64,000 bases of DNA from Salminus brasiliensis (Eukaryota; Chordata; Actinopteri; Characiformes; Bryconidae), in NCBI RefSeq assembly GCF_030463535.1, contig NC_132898.1, positions 23,145,662 to 23,209,661 on the forward strand, in the 5' to 3' direction. Below the pieces are notes generated by a model that had not been told where the DNA came from, made no database searches, and saw nothing but the letters and a program-made list of their open reading frames with translations. Positions 47,330 through 58,775 of this stretch are shown here, piece after piece (position 1 is the stretch's first letter; each line of letters starts with the position of its first letter). The translations under genes and the position numbers were made by a program.

Positions 47330-47799
47330 CACTTCTTTTGCCCTCTAGCGCTTTTATCGCGCAGTGCAGCGCCCCTGTTACAGTAAGATGAATAAGAAGT
47401 GGGCGTGTCTCTCAGCAAACCCGGCTCCGAGTTGCATCCAATCACAATGCGAAATGCAAACGAAGATGCTAATTTAGACGCGTTCCACGCCTCGTACGCG
47501 GCAGGGCTGGACAGCGCGAGCCGGGGCTCCGCGAGCTCACCCACTCATTCATTCACTCTGGCGTGGATGAGCACAATGTCATAGCACGGCTGACGCGCGC
47601 GAGGAGCCACGTAACGCGCACGTATCGCCTTACTGCAGCGTTACAAACGGGACTCCGCAGCGCATGACCGGCTCGCTTGACTAAAGTAACCGGACGCCCA
47701 TTAATTCCTGCTTTTTTTTTATTGCAATTTTGGGACCGTAGGAGAGCATGCCAGCTGCACGCGCGTGAATCATCACCTCCAGTTTGGTGCACCGGACCG
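47330..47799 (+). promoter_or_regulatory. CpG-island promoter with a probable non-coding first exon
   Basis: CpG-dense, GC-rich segment unlike anything else in the window. It has a KLF/GC-type box (gtgggcgtgtct, about 47,399-47,410) and a CCAAT box (gcatccaatcac, CCAAT at 47,438-47,442). From about 47,500 on there is CpG-rich DNA with several upstream ATGs followed quickly by stops, ending at a consensus donor (ggaccg|gtaagg, cut after 47,799). This is the usual layout of a promoter plus 5' UTR exon reading rightwards. No TATA box is seen. The downstream gene is not identified. Confidence 0.5.
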
Positions 47800-48506
47800 G
47801 TAAGGTGCATCTGTTACTCATGCACGTGAACACAATTTACCGTACATTTATTTAGTCGTGCAACACGTTGCACCCTGAATTGGGAGCTGCTGATTGTCTT
47901 GCAGCATGGCATTGCGTGCAGCTATCTGCACAAGCGTGACCCAAGTTCGCGTAGGGAGCGAAATGCATGCACGTAAGGAGCACGAAATGCACGTGCAAGG
48001 TCCCTGAAGCGTTGGAGTTGTTGTGTGTTGCATACAGATTCTCGTGCAAGCTCGCGCATCCAAAGGGGGCATTGACTTATGCAACTTTTTGTCTGCGTAT
48101 CTTTACAGTCATTTCTAAGAGCCCGTGCAATCGTGCGCGCAGAGTGCAGCCCTGATTACAATATGTTGTTTCCAGCTGCGTAAAGGTCCTTTACGCACGC
48201 GCTGCTGCTGCTGAATGAATGAACCAGAGAGCTGGAGTGCTGGAGAAAGGCTGCACTGGGGGGCTACTACACCTCTGAGTGGGAGTGAGGGCTGTCTGGC
48301 GTGTGTTTGAGTGCCTTTCGCTGAGTCAGACAGTCAGTCCGTGTATTTATGAGATTCTGCATTGATTCCGATGTGTGCATCATCTCAGTTCTGCCAGCAT
48401 GAGGTAAACCTGCTGGAGAGGTTTTATTCATGTGGAAATGAAGCACACATTTGCATGAATGCATTGTTTTTCTCATCATAAACAAATTAAACAGTGACCA
48501 TGTCCA
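47800..48506. other. Presumed first-intron DNA after the CpG-rich exon
   Basis: Still CpG-richer than average to about 48,220 ('gcacgtgcaagg' words recur). 'gccagcatgaggtaaacc' near 48,395 has a start codon followed at once by a donor-like site, but no matching acceptor-bounded exon is convincing. Confidence 0.3.

Positions 48507-48550
<44 letters not shown>
48507..48550. repeat. (CA)n microsatellite
   Basis: Pure CA run of about 44 bp. Confidence 0.95.
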
Positions 48551-48551
<1 letters not shown>

Positions 48552-48844
48552 ATGTACAATAAACACTAGGGGGGCAGTGTTCTGTAGATTTGTGCTGCCT
48601 TGTCAATATGTCCTACCAGAGTGTCTATTCACAGGTACAGCTGCCTAAATAACTCTGTAGGTATAAGGTATCTTCTGACTGGCTGAAAGCAGCGTATCAG
48701 AACAGTCCCCTGGCAGCAGTGCAGGTAGGGTGTTTGAATTTTAGAAGCATATGTCCAAACCAAGAACCATCAGGGACCGTTATTTGTTTATTCGTAGAGT
48801 GATTGTGGTAATGCATGTGACGATTTTAAATGGGTTAAGGATAA

Positions 48845-49312
48845 TGATGATGATGATGATGATGATGTCATTATGGTAAGTTCTGTGACGAGGAAATTAG
48901 GGTAATAGTGGTGATGATGGTTGAGAAGATGATGATGGTGATGCCAACTCTAATGCCGATGTGAAATGATGATGTGACAGTGTTGATAGTGGTGGTGATG
49001 ATGTGGTAAAAATGACGGTGGTGTGGTGATAGTGATAGTGATGGTAATGATATAGTGATGATGATTATGATGATGTATGATGATGATGTAGTGATGTAGT
49101 AATAATAATGTGGTGAAAGTAATGGTGACCATGGTGATGTTGATTGGGATTACTGGTGATGGTGATTCTGGTGATATGATGATGATCATTATGATTGTGA
49201 TGTGCACTTGATGAAAATAGTGATGAGTGATGAATATGGTGGTGATGAGAAAAGTGATAGTGATAAGCAAAAGGATGATGATGATGATGATGTTGAAGAT
49301 GGTGATGATGGA
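48845..49312. repeat. ATG/GAT-rich low-complexity repeat
   Basis: Imperfect 'gatgatgatggtgatg' text. The His/Ile-rich minus-strand frames here are artefacts. Confidence 0.9.
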
Positions 49313-49609
49313 GTGTCAGGTTAAGCTGACCCCGATGGCAGGTCATTTCACGAAATGAGTAAAAGCAGAACATACCTGCCTGTTAAGCAGTGTGATTGTG
49401 TGTGTGAGAGTGTGTGTGTGTGTGTGTGTATGATGTCTGGATGTGTAGCTGAAGAGAGCTCTGATAGCCCTCTGATTACACACTTTTACCCTCCCAGCAA
49501 AATTACCATCAATTTTCCCACTGTTAGAGGGTCTGTCTGCCTGTCTGTTGGTGGGTTTATGACTCAGAGAAGGAAAATGACCAAAGTCGTGAATCCCGCC
49601 CCCCCCTTT
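49313..49609. other. Unassigned DNA with (GT)n at 49,400-49,429
   Basis: Open frames on both strands cross the GT run. No domain recognised. Confidence 0.35.
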
Positions 49610-50160
49610 CTCCTGCTGCCCCCCAGGCCCCGCCCCCTGCCTTTGTCTGCCTCCGTTTAGACGTCTCATCATCGCACATGGGCAAGATCACTGACCCATT
49701 TTCCCTGCGAGCACAAATGTCAACCGTTGCATCATCTACAGCCCGCTACACTGACCACCCTCCCCCATCTGCCCCAGACTCCACCAACTGCCCCCTTTTG
49801 CCCTACCTCTCTAAACTGCTGCACTATTCTCCGCTAACTAAGACAAATGCCAATACTATAGCTAACTGCTCTGCCGTCCTTCCTTAAATGCCCAATACAC
49901 CAACTACCCCACAGTACTCCTCCCCCAATTCACCAAAATACATCCACTGCTATACCATTCTCACCCAGCACTACCCCTACTGCTCCACCATCCTTCCTCA
50001 GACTTCCCCCTTTCTTACCAATGGCCCATACTACACCCATGCTCCTCCAGTCTTTCCAAAATGGCCCAAGCTACACCCAGTGCTACTCAATTCTCCACCA
50101 AGTTCTCCAAACTACACCACCTCCTCACCATTGGTATCTGAGAGTGAGGTTGAGCAGCTG
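49610..50160. repeat. C-rich degenerate low-complexity tract
   Basis: Loosely repeated 'ctccaccaactgccccc' and 'tactcctcccccaattcacc' words. Pro/Ser/Thr-rich frames (49,678-50,206) follow from composition. Confidence 0.6.
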
Positions 50161-50439
50161 GTGCCGTAAGTTAGCTAGCAGATTAGATGGGTTAGCTAGC
50201 AGCTAACACCCGTTTAGAGGATAAAGCCTCACATATGAAAACACAAAGTCAAGGGAATGGTCTTAGGACTGTTATGTAGTAGACTGGTTCATTCAGATTT
50301 GCTTGCTCTCCCTTTTAATTGAATGTAACATGTTGTTTACATGCAACTTATTAACTACAGTGGGCTTATTTTTTTCTCACCTGTTTTGTTGTGGAGTGTG
50401 ACATCACCAATCAGTGAGATTGCATTGATTCGCCCGATT
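50161..50439. other. Unassigned DNA
   Basis: No feature recognised. Confidence 0.3.
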
Positions 50440-50580
50440 CGCCGTGGCATCCTAATTTTGCGATACCGTCAATATTGTTAAATATCGTGGTTTTACCATT
50501 ATACCGACCAACCATAACTACAAAGCATGATCTATCGCAATACCCGGGTATCGATACTTTCTTACACCCTTACTCTCCAT
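50440..50580. mobile_element. Short interspersed repeat fragment
   Basis: 'gcgataccgtcaatattgtt', 'aaatatcgtggttttaccat' and 'gggtatcgatactttctt' resemble a common vertebrate non-autonomous DNA transposon. No coding part. Confidence 0.4.
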
Positions 50581-51145
50581 TGAGCAGCTGAATTCCGGAG
50601 CTGTCAGCTGAGCGGTCTGTAGTTTGTTTGTGTTTTGATGTGATGCTCAGACTGGACGTTAGCAGTGCAGGCACTCTGAAGGAGTTATGGGGTGATGTAG
50701 GTCTGTAGCTCAGCGCTGGCTTCCTTCTGGGGTGAGCCGTCAGCCTGCATCACAGATCCAATAGTTAATGGGTTAGGTCACGCTGTCATTTTTACATTAT
50801 TACAAGGTCATGACTGTGTTTTTTGTGCACTGAGGCTCTGAAGATCCTCCTCTCACCAATGGATCAAAACCAGGAGCCTGTAGAGCTGTCTGAGCTACGC
50901 TAAAGCTAATGCTAACCCTGTGCTTGTGTCTGAAAGAGCCTGAACTCCTCTTGCCTGTCTGCTTCTGTCTGTCAATTTAACCACCATCTTCCCTCTTCCT
51001 CTGGCTTATCTGTGTGTGTGTGTGTGTGTGTGTGTCGGTCACAGAGGAGAGGAGATAAAGGTGCACTTTTGGCCCTCAGTGGAAGATAACACACACACAC
51101 AGCCCCTCTGAACACATAGAGAAGAAAAGCAATTACTACGCGAAC

Positions 51146-51181
<36 letters not shown>

Positions 51182-51240
51182 ACGAGGTGAGAGTCCAGCA
51201 GCTAAATGCTGAGAGTCCACTCACAGTTCGGAGTGTGATA
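50581..51240. other. Unassigned DNA with GT (51,010-51,034) and GA (51,150-51,175) runs
   Basis: No supported exon. The Ser/Leu-rich minus frames come from the GA run. Confidence 0.4.
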
Positions 51241-51399
51241 AGAGTGCTTATTGTGTGAGTTAAGATGAAAGTGTTCACAATGGGATGTGCGAGTGCGAGT
51301 GTGTGACCTAGGGTTAGTGTTCTGAGTGTGGGTTGTCAGTGAGAGTGTCTTAAAGTGTGAGTTACGGTCAGGTGTTTAGAATGTGAGCAGGGTCAGATT

Positions 51400-52185
51400 G
51401 TGAATTGTGATCAGGGTGTTCAGAGTGAACGTTGTGGTCAGAGTGGGCATTGCAGTCAAGGTGTTCAGAGTGGGCATTGCAGTCAGAGTGGGCATTGCAG
51501 TCAGAGTGTTTAGAGTGAACATTGTGGTCAGAGTGGGCATTGCAGTCAGGGTGTTCAGAGTGGGCATTGCAGTCAGAGTGGGCATTGCAGTCAGAGTGTT
51601 TAGAGTGAACATTGTGGTCAGAGTGGGCATTGCAGTCAGGGTGTTCAGGGTGAACATTGTGGTCAGAGTGCTCAGAGTGGGCATTGCAGTCAGGGTGTTC
51701 AGGGTGAACATTGTGGTCAGAGTGCTCAGAGTGGGCATTGCAGTCAGGGTGTTCAGAGTGAACGTTGTGGTCAGAGTGTTCAGAGTGGGCATTGCAGTCA
51801 GAGTGTTCAGAGTGAACATTGTGGTCAGAGTGGGCATTGAGGTCAGGGTGTTCAGAGTGGGCATTGCAGTCAGGGTGTTCAGAAGGAACGCTGTGGTCAG
51901 GGTGGGCATTGCAGTCAGGGTGTTCAGAGTGGGCATTGCAGTCAGAGTGTTCAGAGTGGGCATTGCAGTCAGAGTGTTCAGAGTGAACGTTGTGGTCAGG
52001 GTGTTCAGAGTGGGCATTGCAGTCAGAGTGTTCAGAGTGAACGTTGCGGTCAGAGTGTTCAGAGTGAACATTGTGGTCAGGGTGGGCATTGCAGTCAGGA
52101 TGTTCAGAGTGAACATTGTGGTCAGAGTGTTCAGAGGGGTCATTGCAATCAGGGTGTTCAGAGTGAACATTGCATGTGAATGTTG
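51400..52185 (+). repeat. 27 bp minisatellite with open frames on both strands
   Basis: Units combine 'gtcagagtgttcagagtg' with 'ggcattgca' or 'aacattgtg'. Degenerate flanks extend to about 51,240 and 52,520. Because the unit lengths are multiples of three, a 259-residue + frame and a 264-residue - frame stay open. Neither starts or ends outside the repeat. Confidence 0.95.
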
Positions 52186-52520
52186 ATAATACCGCGGGTT
52201 TTGATCAGAGTGTGAGCTGGGGTCCGAGTGTGTGGAGTGTGAGTTGTGTTCAGACTGTCTTGTGTGTGAGAGTGTCAGAGTGTGTGTTTTGTTTAGAGAT
52301 ATTGAGAGTGTGAACTGTGCTCAGGTAAACGGATCAGTTGTGATCATAGTGTTGAGAGTGTTAAAAATGTAAGCCGGGGTCGGAGTGTATAATGAGTGAC
52401 CTGCGATTGGAGTGTTCAGAGGGAGCTTTGCAGTCAGAGTGTTCAGAGTAATGTGTGAGTTGTTGTCAGAGTGTTCAGTGTGTGAGCTGTGGTAAGAGTG
52501 TTCAGTGTGTGAGCTGGACA

Positions 52521-52753
52521 GTGTTCAGAGTGATCTCACTGTTGAAACAGAGCGAAAGAAACAAGAGATCAAAGGAAATTGAGGATCAAAGTGAAGTCCA
52601 CAACGGGTCAGCTGATCCGAAAATGATCTACAAAGTTGGACAAAACTGTGACACACACACACGCACACACACACGCGCACTCCAGACAGCACGGGAGCTG
52701 AGCACCCTCACACTGATGAACTGTGACTGCTCACACGCTGGAGCCCTGAGGAG

Positions 52754-52805
<52 letters not shown>

Positions 52806-53185
52806 ACAAAAGCAGTAGTTGGTCAAGAGACATTCCGTCTCGAAAAACAGTAGTAGGCATATCCTGCACCCCTCCCTCCCCATCTGACCTCACCCCCACC
52901 TCACCCCACCCGACCCAGCGTACTCTCTGGTGCTGTAATCAGTGTATTGTTAGCAGGGTGGGCGGCGGCTCTGTAGCGTAAATGTCAGGGTGATATTTCA
53001 CTCAGTGTTCTCCAGCCTATAGGCAGAACATCGTTGAAGGTCAGGAGACTTAATGATGGAATTGGGAGAGGTGGACCACGTCTCCGGCAGGAACTGATTT
53101 AATACATCTTCTGTTGTTCCTTCAGCTGGAGTCAGAGTCTAATCTGGAAGACGTTTCACTTCTGCTCAGCCTCGACCTTCTGTAC
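52521..53185. other. Unassigned DNA with (GT)n at 52,756-52,804
   Basis: A splice-acceptor-like tract before 53,126 leads into 32 codons and a stop (53,126-53,224) that run into the next minisatellite. Not accepted as an exon. Confidence 0.35.
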
Positions 53186-53189
53186 AAGA

Positions 53190-53555
53190 AGATCGTCTTT
53201 GAAATCCCTAATGAAAAACTGTAGCTCTGCCTCAGTGTATATCACAATACCTACATTTAGAGTGTTATTAATATTCACCCTAATAAGAGACTGTAGCTCC
53301 ACCTCAGTGTATATCACAATACCTACATTTAGAGTGTTATTAATATTCACTCTAATGAGAGACTGTAGCTCCACCTCAGTGTATATTACAATACCTACAT
53401 TTAGAGTGTTATTAATATTCACACTAATGAGACCGTAGCTCCACCACCTCAGTGTATATCACAATACCTACATTTAGAGTGTTATTAATATTCACACTAA
53501 TGAGACCGTAGCTCCACCTCCTCAGTGTATATCACAATACCTACATTTAGAGCGT
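53190..53555 (+). repeat. 72 bp minisatellite, about 5 copies
   Basis: Unit contains 'ctgtagctccacctcagtgt', 'atatcacaatacctacattt' and 'agagtgttattaatattcac'. The period is a multiple of three, so frames are open both ways. Confidence 0.95.
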
Positions 53556-53779
53556 GTACGCAATATTAACCATAATGAAAGGGTCTGTGTACCAGAGGTC
53601 GATGATTTCCTGCTCCTGGACGGTTCAGCGACCTGGAAAGCTGAAGACCTTCACAGACAGATGGGTTTGAAGTGTGTAGCTCAAGAAAACAGGAACAGAT
53701 TTCCTACGCCTTCTGCTTCCCTGAGTTTCTGCAAACTGGCTCAGAGCTGGCTCGGAGCACTCTGTACAGAGCTTCAGTT
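53556..53779. other. Unassigned DNA
   Basis: No feature recognised. Confidence 0.3.
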
Positions 53780-53991
53780 CGGTTCAGTTCTGTTTGGTTT
53801 GGTCTGGATTGGTTCTGTGTTTTCTTCGATTGAGTTCAATTGGATTCGGTTGGCTTCAGTTCAGATTAGCTCTGTTTAGTTCAGTTCAGGTTCAGTTTGG
53901 TTCAGTTCACTAGTTTAGTTTGGCTTGGCTTGGCTTGGCTCCGTTCAGTCTGGTTCAGGCTAATTCTCTGCTCACACTGTGGCTTTATTCA

Positions 53992-54041
<50 letters not shown>

Positions 54042-54045
54042 CGGA
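53780..54045. repeat. 'ggttcagttcagttt' low-complexity tract and (GA)n
   Basis: G/T-rich short-period text to 53,960, then a GA run at 53,996-54,040. Confidence 0.8.
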
Positions 54046-54231
54046 GAAGTATGTGTTTAGAGGTGGAGAGGAAGTGCTGACAGATCCTCTATAGCTCTGC
54101 AAGCAGATGGCACTGTTGGCACAACCTCATCTATCCACACACACACACATGCAAATGTTGACACAAGCATGACAACACACAACCATCTACACATATGTTC
54201 ACACACCACACAGTTACTCACATGCATGAAA

Positions 54232-54269
<38 letters not shown>

Positions 54270-54367
54270 AGAGAGGATGAGTCTGTGTTTGCTGTGCTCA
54301 TGAGGAGCAGTTCAGTATTTGTTCTACAGATTAAAGGTAAAATCTCATCTTCTGCTGAGGATTACAC

Positions 54368-54400
<33 letters not shown>

Positions 54401-54428
54401 TGTATTTGCTGTGCTGTAAAGCTCTGGA
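54046..54428. repeat. Unassigned DNA with (GA)n and (CT)n runs
   Basis: GA run at about 54,236-54,264 and CT run at about 54,369-54,394, in opposite orientation. No exon supported. Confidence 0.6.
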
Positions 54429-54935
54429 AGAAGAGACAGACTGTAATACACTACAGGAAGCGTAGGGGGAGCTCTATAATGCTCTATAATGATCACATGA
54501 TCCGCACACTCATTCTGATAGACTGTAATACACTACAGGAAGAGTAGGGGGCGCTCTATAATGATCACATGATCCGCACACTCATTCTGACAGACTGTAA
54601 TACACTACAGGAAGCGTAGGGGGCGCTCTATAATGCTCTATAATGATCACATGATCCACACACTCATTCTGACAGACTGTAATACAGTACAGGAAGCGTA
54701 GGGGGCACTCTATAATGATCACATGATCCGCACACTCATTCTGATAGACTGTAATACACTACAGGAAGCGTAGGGGGCGCTCTATAATGCTCTATAATGA
54801 TCACATGATCCGCACATTCATTCTGATAGACTGTAATACACTACAGGAAGCATAGGGGGTGCCCTATAATGCTCTATAATGATCACATGATCCACACACT
54901 CATTCTGACAGACTGTAATACACTACAGGAAGTGT
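54429..54935 (+). repeat. ~80-95 bp minisatellite, about 6 copies
   Basis: Unit: 'gacagactgtaatacactac', 'aggaagcgtagggggcgctc' and 'tataatgatcacatgatccg'. The word 'tataatgctc' is present or absent, which makes two unit lengths. Confidence 0.95.
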
Positions 54936-55413
54936 CTATCTGTGTATCTGCCACTCCCTCTGGTTTTTGGCGCTGATGCTGATTGGCTGTGCCAGTTTCC
55001 CTACTCTCTGGCCCTCTCTTTCCCCTGAGGCCAGATGGTGCGTTTCTGGACCTGTAGAGTCTGGAGCCAGAAGATCTACATGTGCACTATGAGAGAGGGA
55101 GAGAGAGGGAGAGAGAGGGAGAGAGGGAGAGAGAGGGAGAGAGAGGGAGAGAGAGGGAGAGAGAGGGAGAGAGAGAGAGAAAAAACTACCCTGCATCCCA
55201 AATTACAGTTTTAAATTCCCTGTTTGAAGTCTTTGATGTTTCTGAATTAATATTTGTGTGTTTTCACTTAAATATGTCTGAATGACATCATCTCTGAACC
55301 ACTGAGCAGAAACTCATCATGTGGTCATCTCAGATTCACGGGTTCAGAGCTCTCAACAATATCAAATAATCTGAAGGATCTTTTGTAAATTTTATTAGAT
55401 TTTTCACCCATTT
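54936..55413. repeat. Unassigned DNA with a GAGAGAGG tract at 55,088-55,182
   Basis: 'gagagagggagagagaggga' repeated over about 95 bp. Flanks hold no recognised feature. Confidence 0.6.
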
Positions 55414-55545
55414 TCTTCTCAGATCTGGACTGCCAATTACCCAACCTGAACACCCCCCCCCCAATCACATGCAACGCTCCCAACTCTAGTGAAGGCAGAC
55501 CAACACACCCCCTCTGAGGAGTGTGCAGTCATGCTCTTGTTTTTT
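55414..55545 (-). mobile_element. SINE fragment, reversed
   Basis: 'tgccaattacccaacctg' and 'atcacatgcaacgctcccaa' match, in the same orientation, the element at 59,662, and in reverse the body of the SINE at 32,160. Confidence 0.5.
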
Positions 55546-56185
55546 TCGAACTTGGAATTTGTTGTCTTCATACTAAAATATAAATAGATTTGAATTTGGG
55601 ATAAAAGGAGGATTATTTGGGAATTTTGGTGTCACATTCTTGGAATTTTTTTCTACTTGTGATCATTTTTGTGATACATTTAAATTAGTTGATGTATTTT
55701 AAATGTAAACTTAATGAACCAAATTCATTCACTGGTTCAAACGTCTGAATCCAAAAATGATGATCCCAACTGCTAACAGAGCTTTCTTGGAATTCCTTTA
55801 TCAATCACTTTGGTTCTTTGACATCAAGAGTCATTAAGGTTCTTTAGAGTCCTAAAGAATAAGATGCGAAGGAAGTTCTCAAAGAAGGAATTCTAGGAAT
55901 TTCCAAACTATGAGCATATTTTTGGAACGTAACCTTGATGAATGATTTGGATTCACTGTTTCCAAAGAGAAGGGTGTGAAGAAAGTTCTTAAAATGCAGA
56001 AAGAAGGAATTCTTGGAATTTGGTGTCATGTTTTCTGAATGTAAACTGATTCTGAGAATCCTGACATGCTTCAAATTGGGAAAAAAATCTTGGAATTTGG
56101 GATAAGGAATTTCCTTGGAATTTCCGGAATCCTCACAGCAGTAAAAGGAATATATTAAGTCCTGTAGTTTGTTGCTTTGCGAGTG
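55546..56185. other. Unassigned DNA
   Basis: AT-rich, with loosely repeated 'aattcttggaatttgg' words (about 55,610-56,130) and a 'ggttcttt' scrap near 55,811. Confidence 0.4.
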
Positions 56186-56189
56186 AGAG

Positions 56190-56440
56190 TGTGTTCCTCA
56201 TTAAAACACCATGCCGTGTTGGCGTTTCTGCTGTGGTTGGAATCTTATCATACGGATGAGGAGTCCCCTCCCCGAGAGCCGTACGGAATAAAGGCATTTG
56301 CTGTAAATGTCAAAGCAGATCGTTTGCAAATGAAAGCTCGAGCTCGGAACGTGCAATCTGGAGGTTTGATCACCAGCTGTCTGCTCTCGCTTAATTGCTA
56401 CACGGTTGAGATTCATATATGCAGGGAGGGCGAGCTTTGA
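56190..56440. promoter_or_regulatory. Candidate conserved non-coding element
   Basis: Non-repetitive block with 'ggaataaaggcatttgctgt', 'cgtttgcaaatgaaagctc', 'tgatcaccagctgtctgc' and 'cgcttaattgctac'. It ends at a (CG)(GT) microsatellite. Opposing open frames over it have no domain. Confidence 0.35.
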
Positions 56441-56448
56441 TCGCGCGC

Positions 56449-56486
<38 letters not shown>
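56441..56486. repeat. (CG)n(GT)n microsatellite
   Basis: A short CG run passes into about 36 bp of GT. Confidence 0.95.
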
Positions 56487-56490
<4 letters not shown>

Positions 56491-56712
56491 TTTAGAGAGA
56501 GTGAGAGAAAGGAGAGACAGGCTGAAGGTAAGAGAAGGACTTGGGGGTGAGCGAGTGACTGAGAGTGACAGTTGTTCACCTGCCGTTTGATCTCGCCGCT
56601 CAGTCTGCTGCATGTTAAAGGACCTAAAGGAGACCGCTGTTGTCCGTGCCTTCTATCCCCTCAGTGTTTCTTCTATCCATCAGTGTTTCTTTTTTGTTTG
56701 TTTTTCTCTAAG

Positions 56713-56742
56713 AGCCAGGGAGAAGGTTCTCCTGGAGATCAG
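56713..56742 (+). other. Possible 30 bp micro-exon, collagen-like reading
   Basis: A very strong pyrimidine tract (about 56,679-56,709) ending ctctaag precedes 30 bp closed by cag|gtaatc. In phase 0 it reads SQGEGSPGDQ, with Gly-X-Y character (GSPGDQ). About 90 bp upstream, text at 56,613-56,642 reads VKGPKGDRCC in one frame. A short collagenous exon is possible; chance is also possible. Confidence 0.25.
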
Positions 56743-56899
56743 GTAATCAGAGTCTGGTTCTAGATATATCAGATCTACACCATCTTTGACTATAGGAGAC
56801 TGGAGCTGTTCCAGACTTGAAGCTCTACTACACATTGCGTTCTAGAACCATGATATATGATTATGTGAACGTCTAGAACATAATTATGCTCTTGAAGTT

Positions 56900-57200
56900 T
56901 ACAACAGAATCCTGCATTGTGATTCTAGAACCAAAGTCTGCTCTCTGGCTCTAAAGCAAAATCCTGCTCTCTGGTTCTAGGACAGAATCCTGATATCTGA
57001 TTATAGTATAGAACCCAGCTCTATGGTTCTAAAACAGCCTGCTCTCTGGTTCTAGGACAGAATCCTGATATCTGATTATAGGATAGAACCCAGCTCTATG
57101 GTTCTAAAACAGTCCTGCTCTCTGGTTCTAGGACAGAGTTCCACTCTCTGGTTCTAGTACACATTCTTATTCCCTGGTTTTGGAACAGAATCCTGCTCTG
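56900..57200 (+). repeat. Degenerate 'ctctggttctaggacagaat' repeat
   Basis: Irregular 20-50 bp units with 'tggttctaggacagaatcct' and 'gatatctgattatag'. Scraps continue to about 57,550. Confidence 0.75.
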
Positions 57201-57733
57201 TTGGTATAAGAAAGCACTGTTCTCTCTATCTAGAGCCATTTAAAAATCTTGTCATCTGTACAAGGTTAAGATGGTTGATCACTGATCCCGAATTCAGTTG
57301 ATCATACAAGGTGTCAGTTGATCTACAACACGGTCATGATCTCTGGTTCTAGGACAAAAAAACTGCTATCCAGTACTTGGACTGAATTTTTCTTTGCGGT
57401 TCTGGAACAGGATGTTCTGGAAGTCCAGCTGAGCAGTGGAGTGACGTGATTTTATTCTTTATTATAGTAATTATTAATAACTACAAAAATGTATAATCAT
57501 ATTCTGTGGTTCTAGAACAGATTCCTGCTCTCTGGAACAATACAGAGTCCTGAACCAATAAGAGCTGAAATCTGTTCCTGTCCTGGAGGAAACAAGGGGA
57601 GGAGAGGAAGTGAACACACACACACACACACACTGTCATATGCTCAAAGACACGTACAAATACTTGTATAACACTCACACACACATGTGCAAACACACTC
57701 TCTCACTCCAGGCTGTGGAAGGAGCTTAATTGA

Positions 57734-57772
<39 letters not shown>

Positions 57773-57893
57773 GAACAGCTGTTGTTTTTAAGTTGACTAA
57801 TCCACTCATAGTAAAATCTTAAGCTGAAATTCCACAGAGGCACAGACCCCCCCCCAACACCACCACCACCATCCACCCACCCACTGTCTCCAG
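57201..57893. other. Unassigned DNA with CA (57,614-57,632) and GT (57,735-57,769) runs
   Basis: No feature recognised apart from the dinucleotide runs and a C-run near 57,848. Confidence 0.4.
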
Positions 57894-57959
57894 GAGCTTC
57901 TCTCCAGTGTGGAGAATCTGCAGGAGCTGCATGCAGTGGAATCTGAGCACTGGTTTTAA
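57894..57959 (+). other. Possible terminal exon (22 codons)
   Basis: A pyrimidine/C-rich tract ending gtctccag precedes an open frame with a coding-like look: ELLSSVENLQELHAVES, then EHWF and TAA at 57,957-57,959. It is in phase 0, as is the donor of the micro-exon at 56,713-56,742. No homolog is recognised and it abuts a minisatellite. Confidence 0.2.
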
Positions 57960-58775
57960 GCCCACCTTGATGTTTTGGGTTTATATCCCTCAGTGTTTTA
58001 GGTTTAAAGCTCCCTCTCAGTGTTGTAGGTTTAACCCCCCCCCCAGTGTTTTAGGTTTAAAGCTCCTCCCTCTTTGTGTTTTAGGCTTACATCCCTCAGT
58101 GTTTTAGTTTTAAAGCCACCCTCAAGGTTTTAGGGTTAAGGCTCCCTCTTAATGTTTTAGTCTTAAATCCCTCAATGTTTTAGGTTTAAAGCCCCCATCA
58201 GTCTTTCTGGCTTAAATCTCTGTGTTTTAGGTTTTAACTCCCCCTCAAGGTTTTAGGCTCAAATCCCTCAGTGATGTAGGTTTAAAGCCCCCTAAAGATT
58301 TTAGGGTCAAAGCTCTCTCTCTCTCTGTGTTTTAGATTTAAAGCTCCCTCTCTGTGTTTTAGGCTTAAATCCCTCAGTGATGTAAGTTTAAAGCCCCCCT
58401 CAAGGTTTTATGTTTAAAGCTCCCTCTCTGTGTTTTAGGTTTAAAGCTCCTTCTCTGTGTTTTAGGTTTAAAGCTCCCTCTCTGTGTTTTAGGTTTAAAG
58501 CTCCTTCTCTGTGTTTTATGTTTAAAGCTCCTTCTCTGTGTTTTAGGTTTAAAGCTCCTTCTCTGTGTTTTAGGTTTAAAGCTCCTTCTCTGTGTTTTAG
58601 GTTTAAAGCTCCCTCTCTGTGTTTTAGGTTTAAAGCTCCTTCTCTGTGTTTTAGGTTTAAAGCTCCCTCTCTGTGTTTTAGGTTTAAAGCTCCCTCTCTG
58701 TGTTTTACATTTAAAGCCCCCATCAGTGTTTCAGGCTTAAATCTCTCAGTGGTTTAGGTTTGAAGCCCCCCTCAG
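57960..58775 (+). repeat. 27 bp minisatellite, about 28 copies
   Basis: Unit is 'ttttaggtttaaagctccct' plus 'ctctgtg'. The left third is degenerate and the part from 58,410 to 58,710 is highly regular. It yields open frames on both strands (FKAPSLCFR and GALNLKHRE repeats), which are not genes. Confidence 0.95.

Noticed and set aside
49678..50206. Pro/Ser/Thr-rich frames
   Set aside because: Explained by a C-rich degenerate repeat. Several frames are open at once.
51376..52186. Opposed open frames of 264 (-) and 259 (+) residues
   Set aside because: Both lie entirely in a minisatellite with units that are multiples of three. Their residues only echo the repeat.
53126..53224. Acceptor-preceded frame of 32 codons before a stop
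   Set aside because: Its end is part of the 72 bp minisatellite, and 'ggaagacgtttcacttct' resembles a common fish dispersed repeat. No donor or partner exon.
58400..58757. Opposed open frames with nonapeptide repeats
   Set aside because: Product of the 27 bp array; no flanking coding sequence or splice signals.
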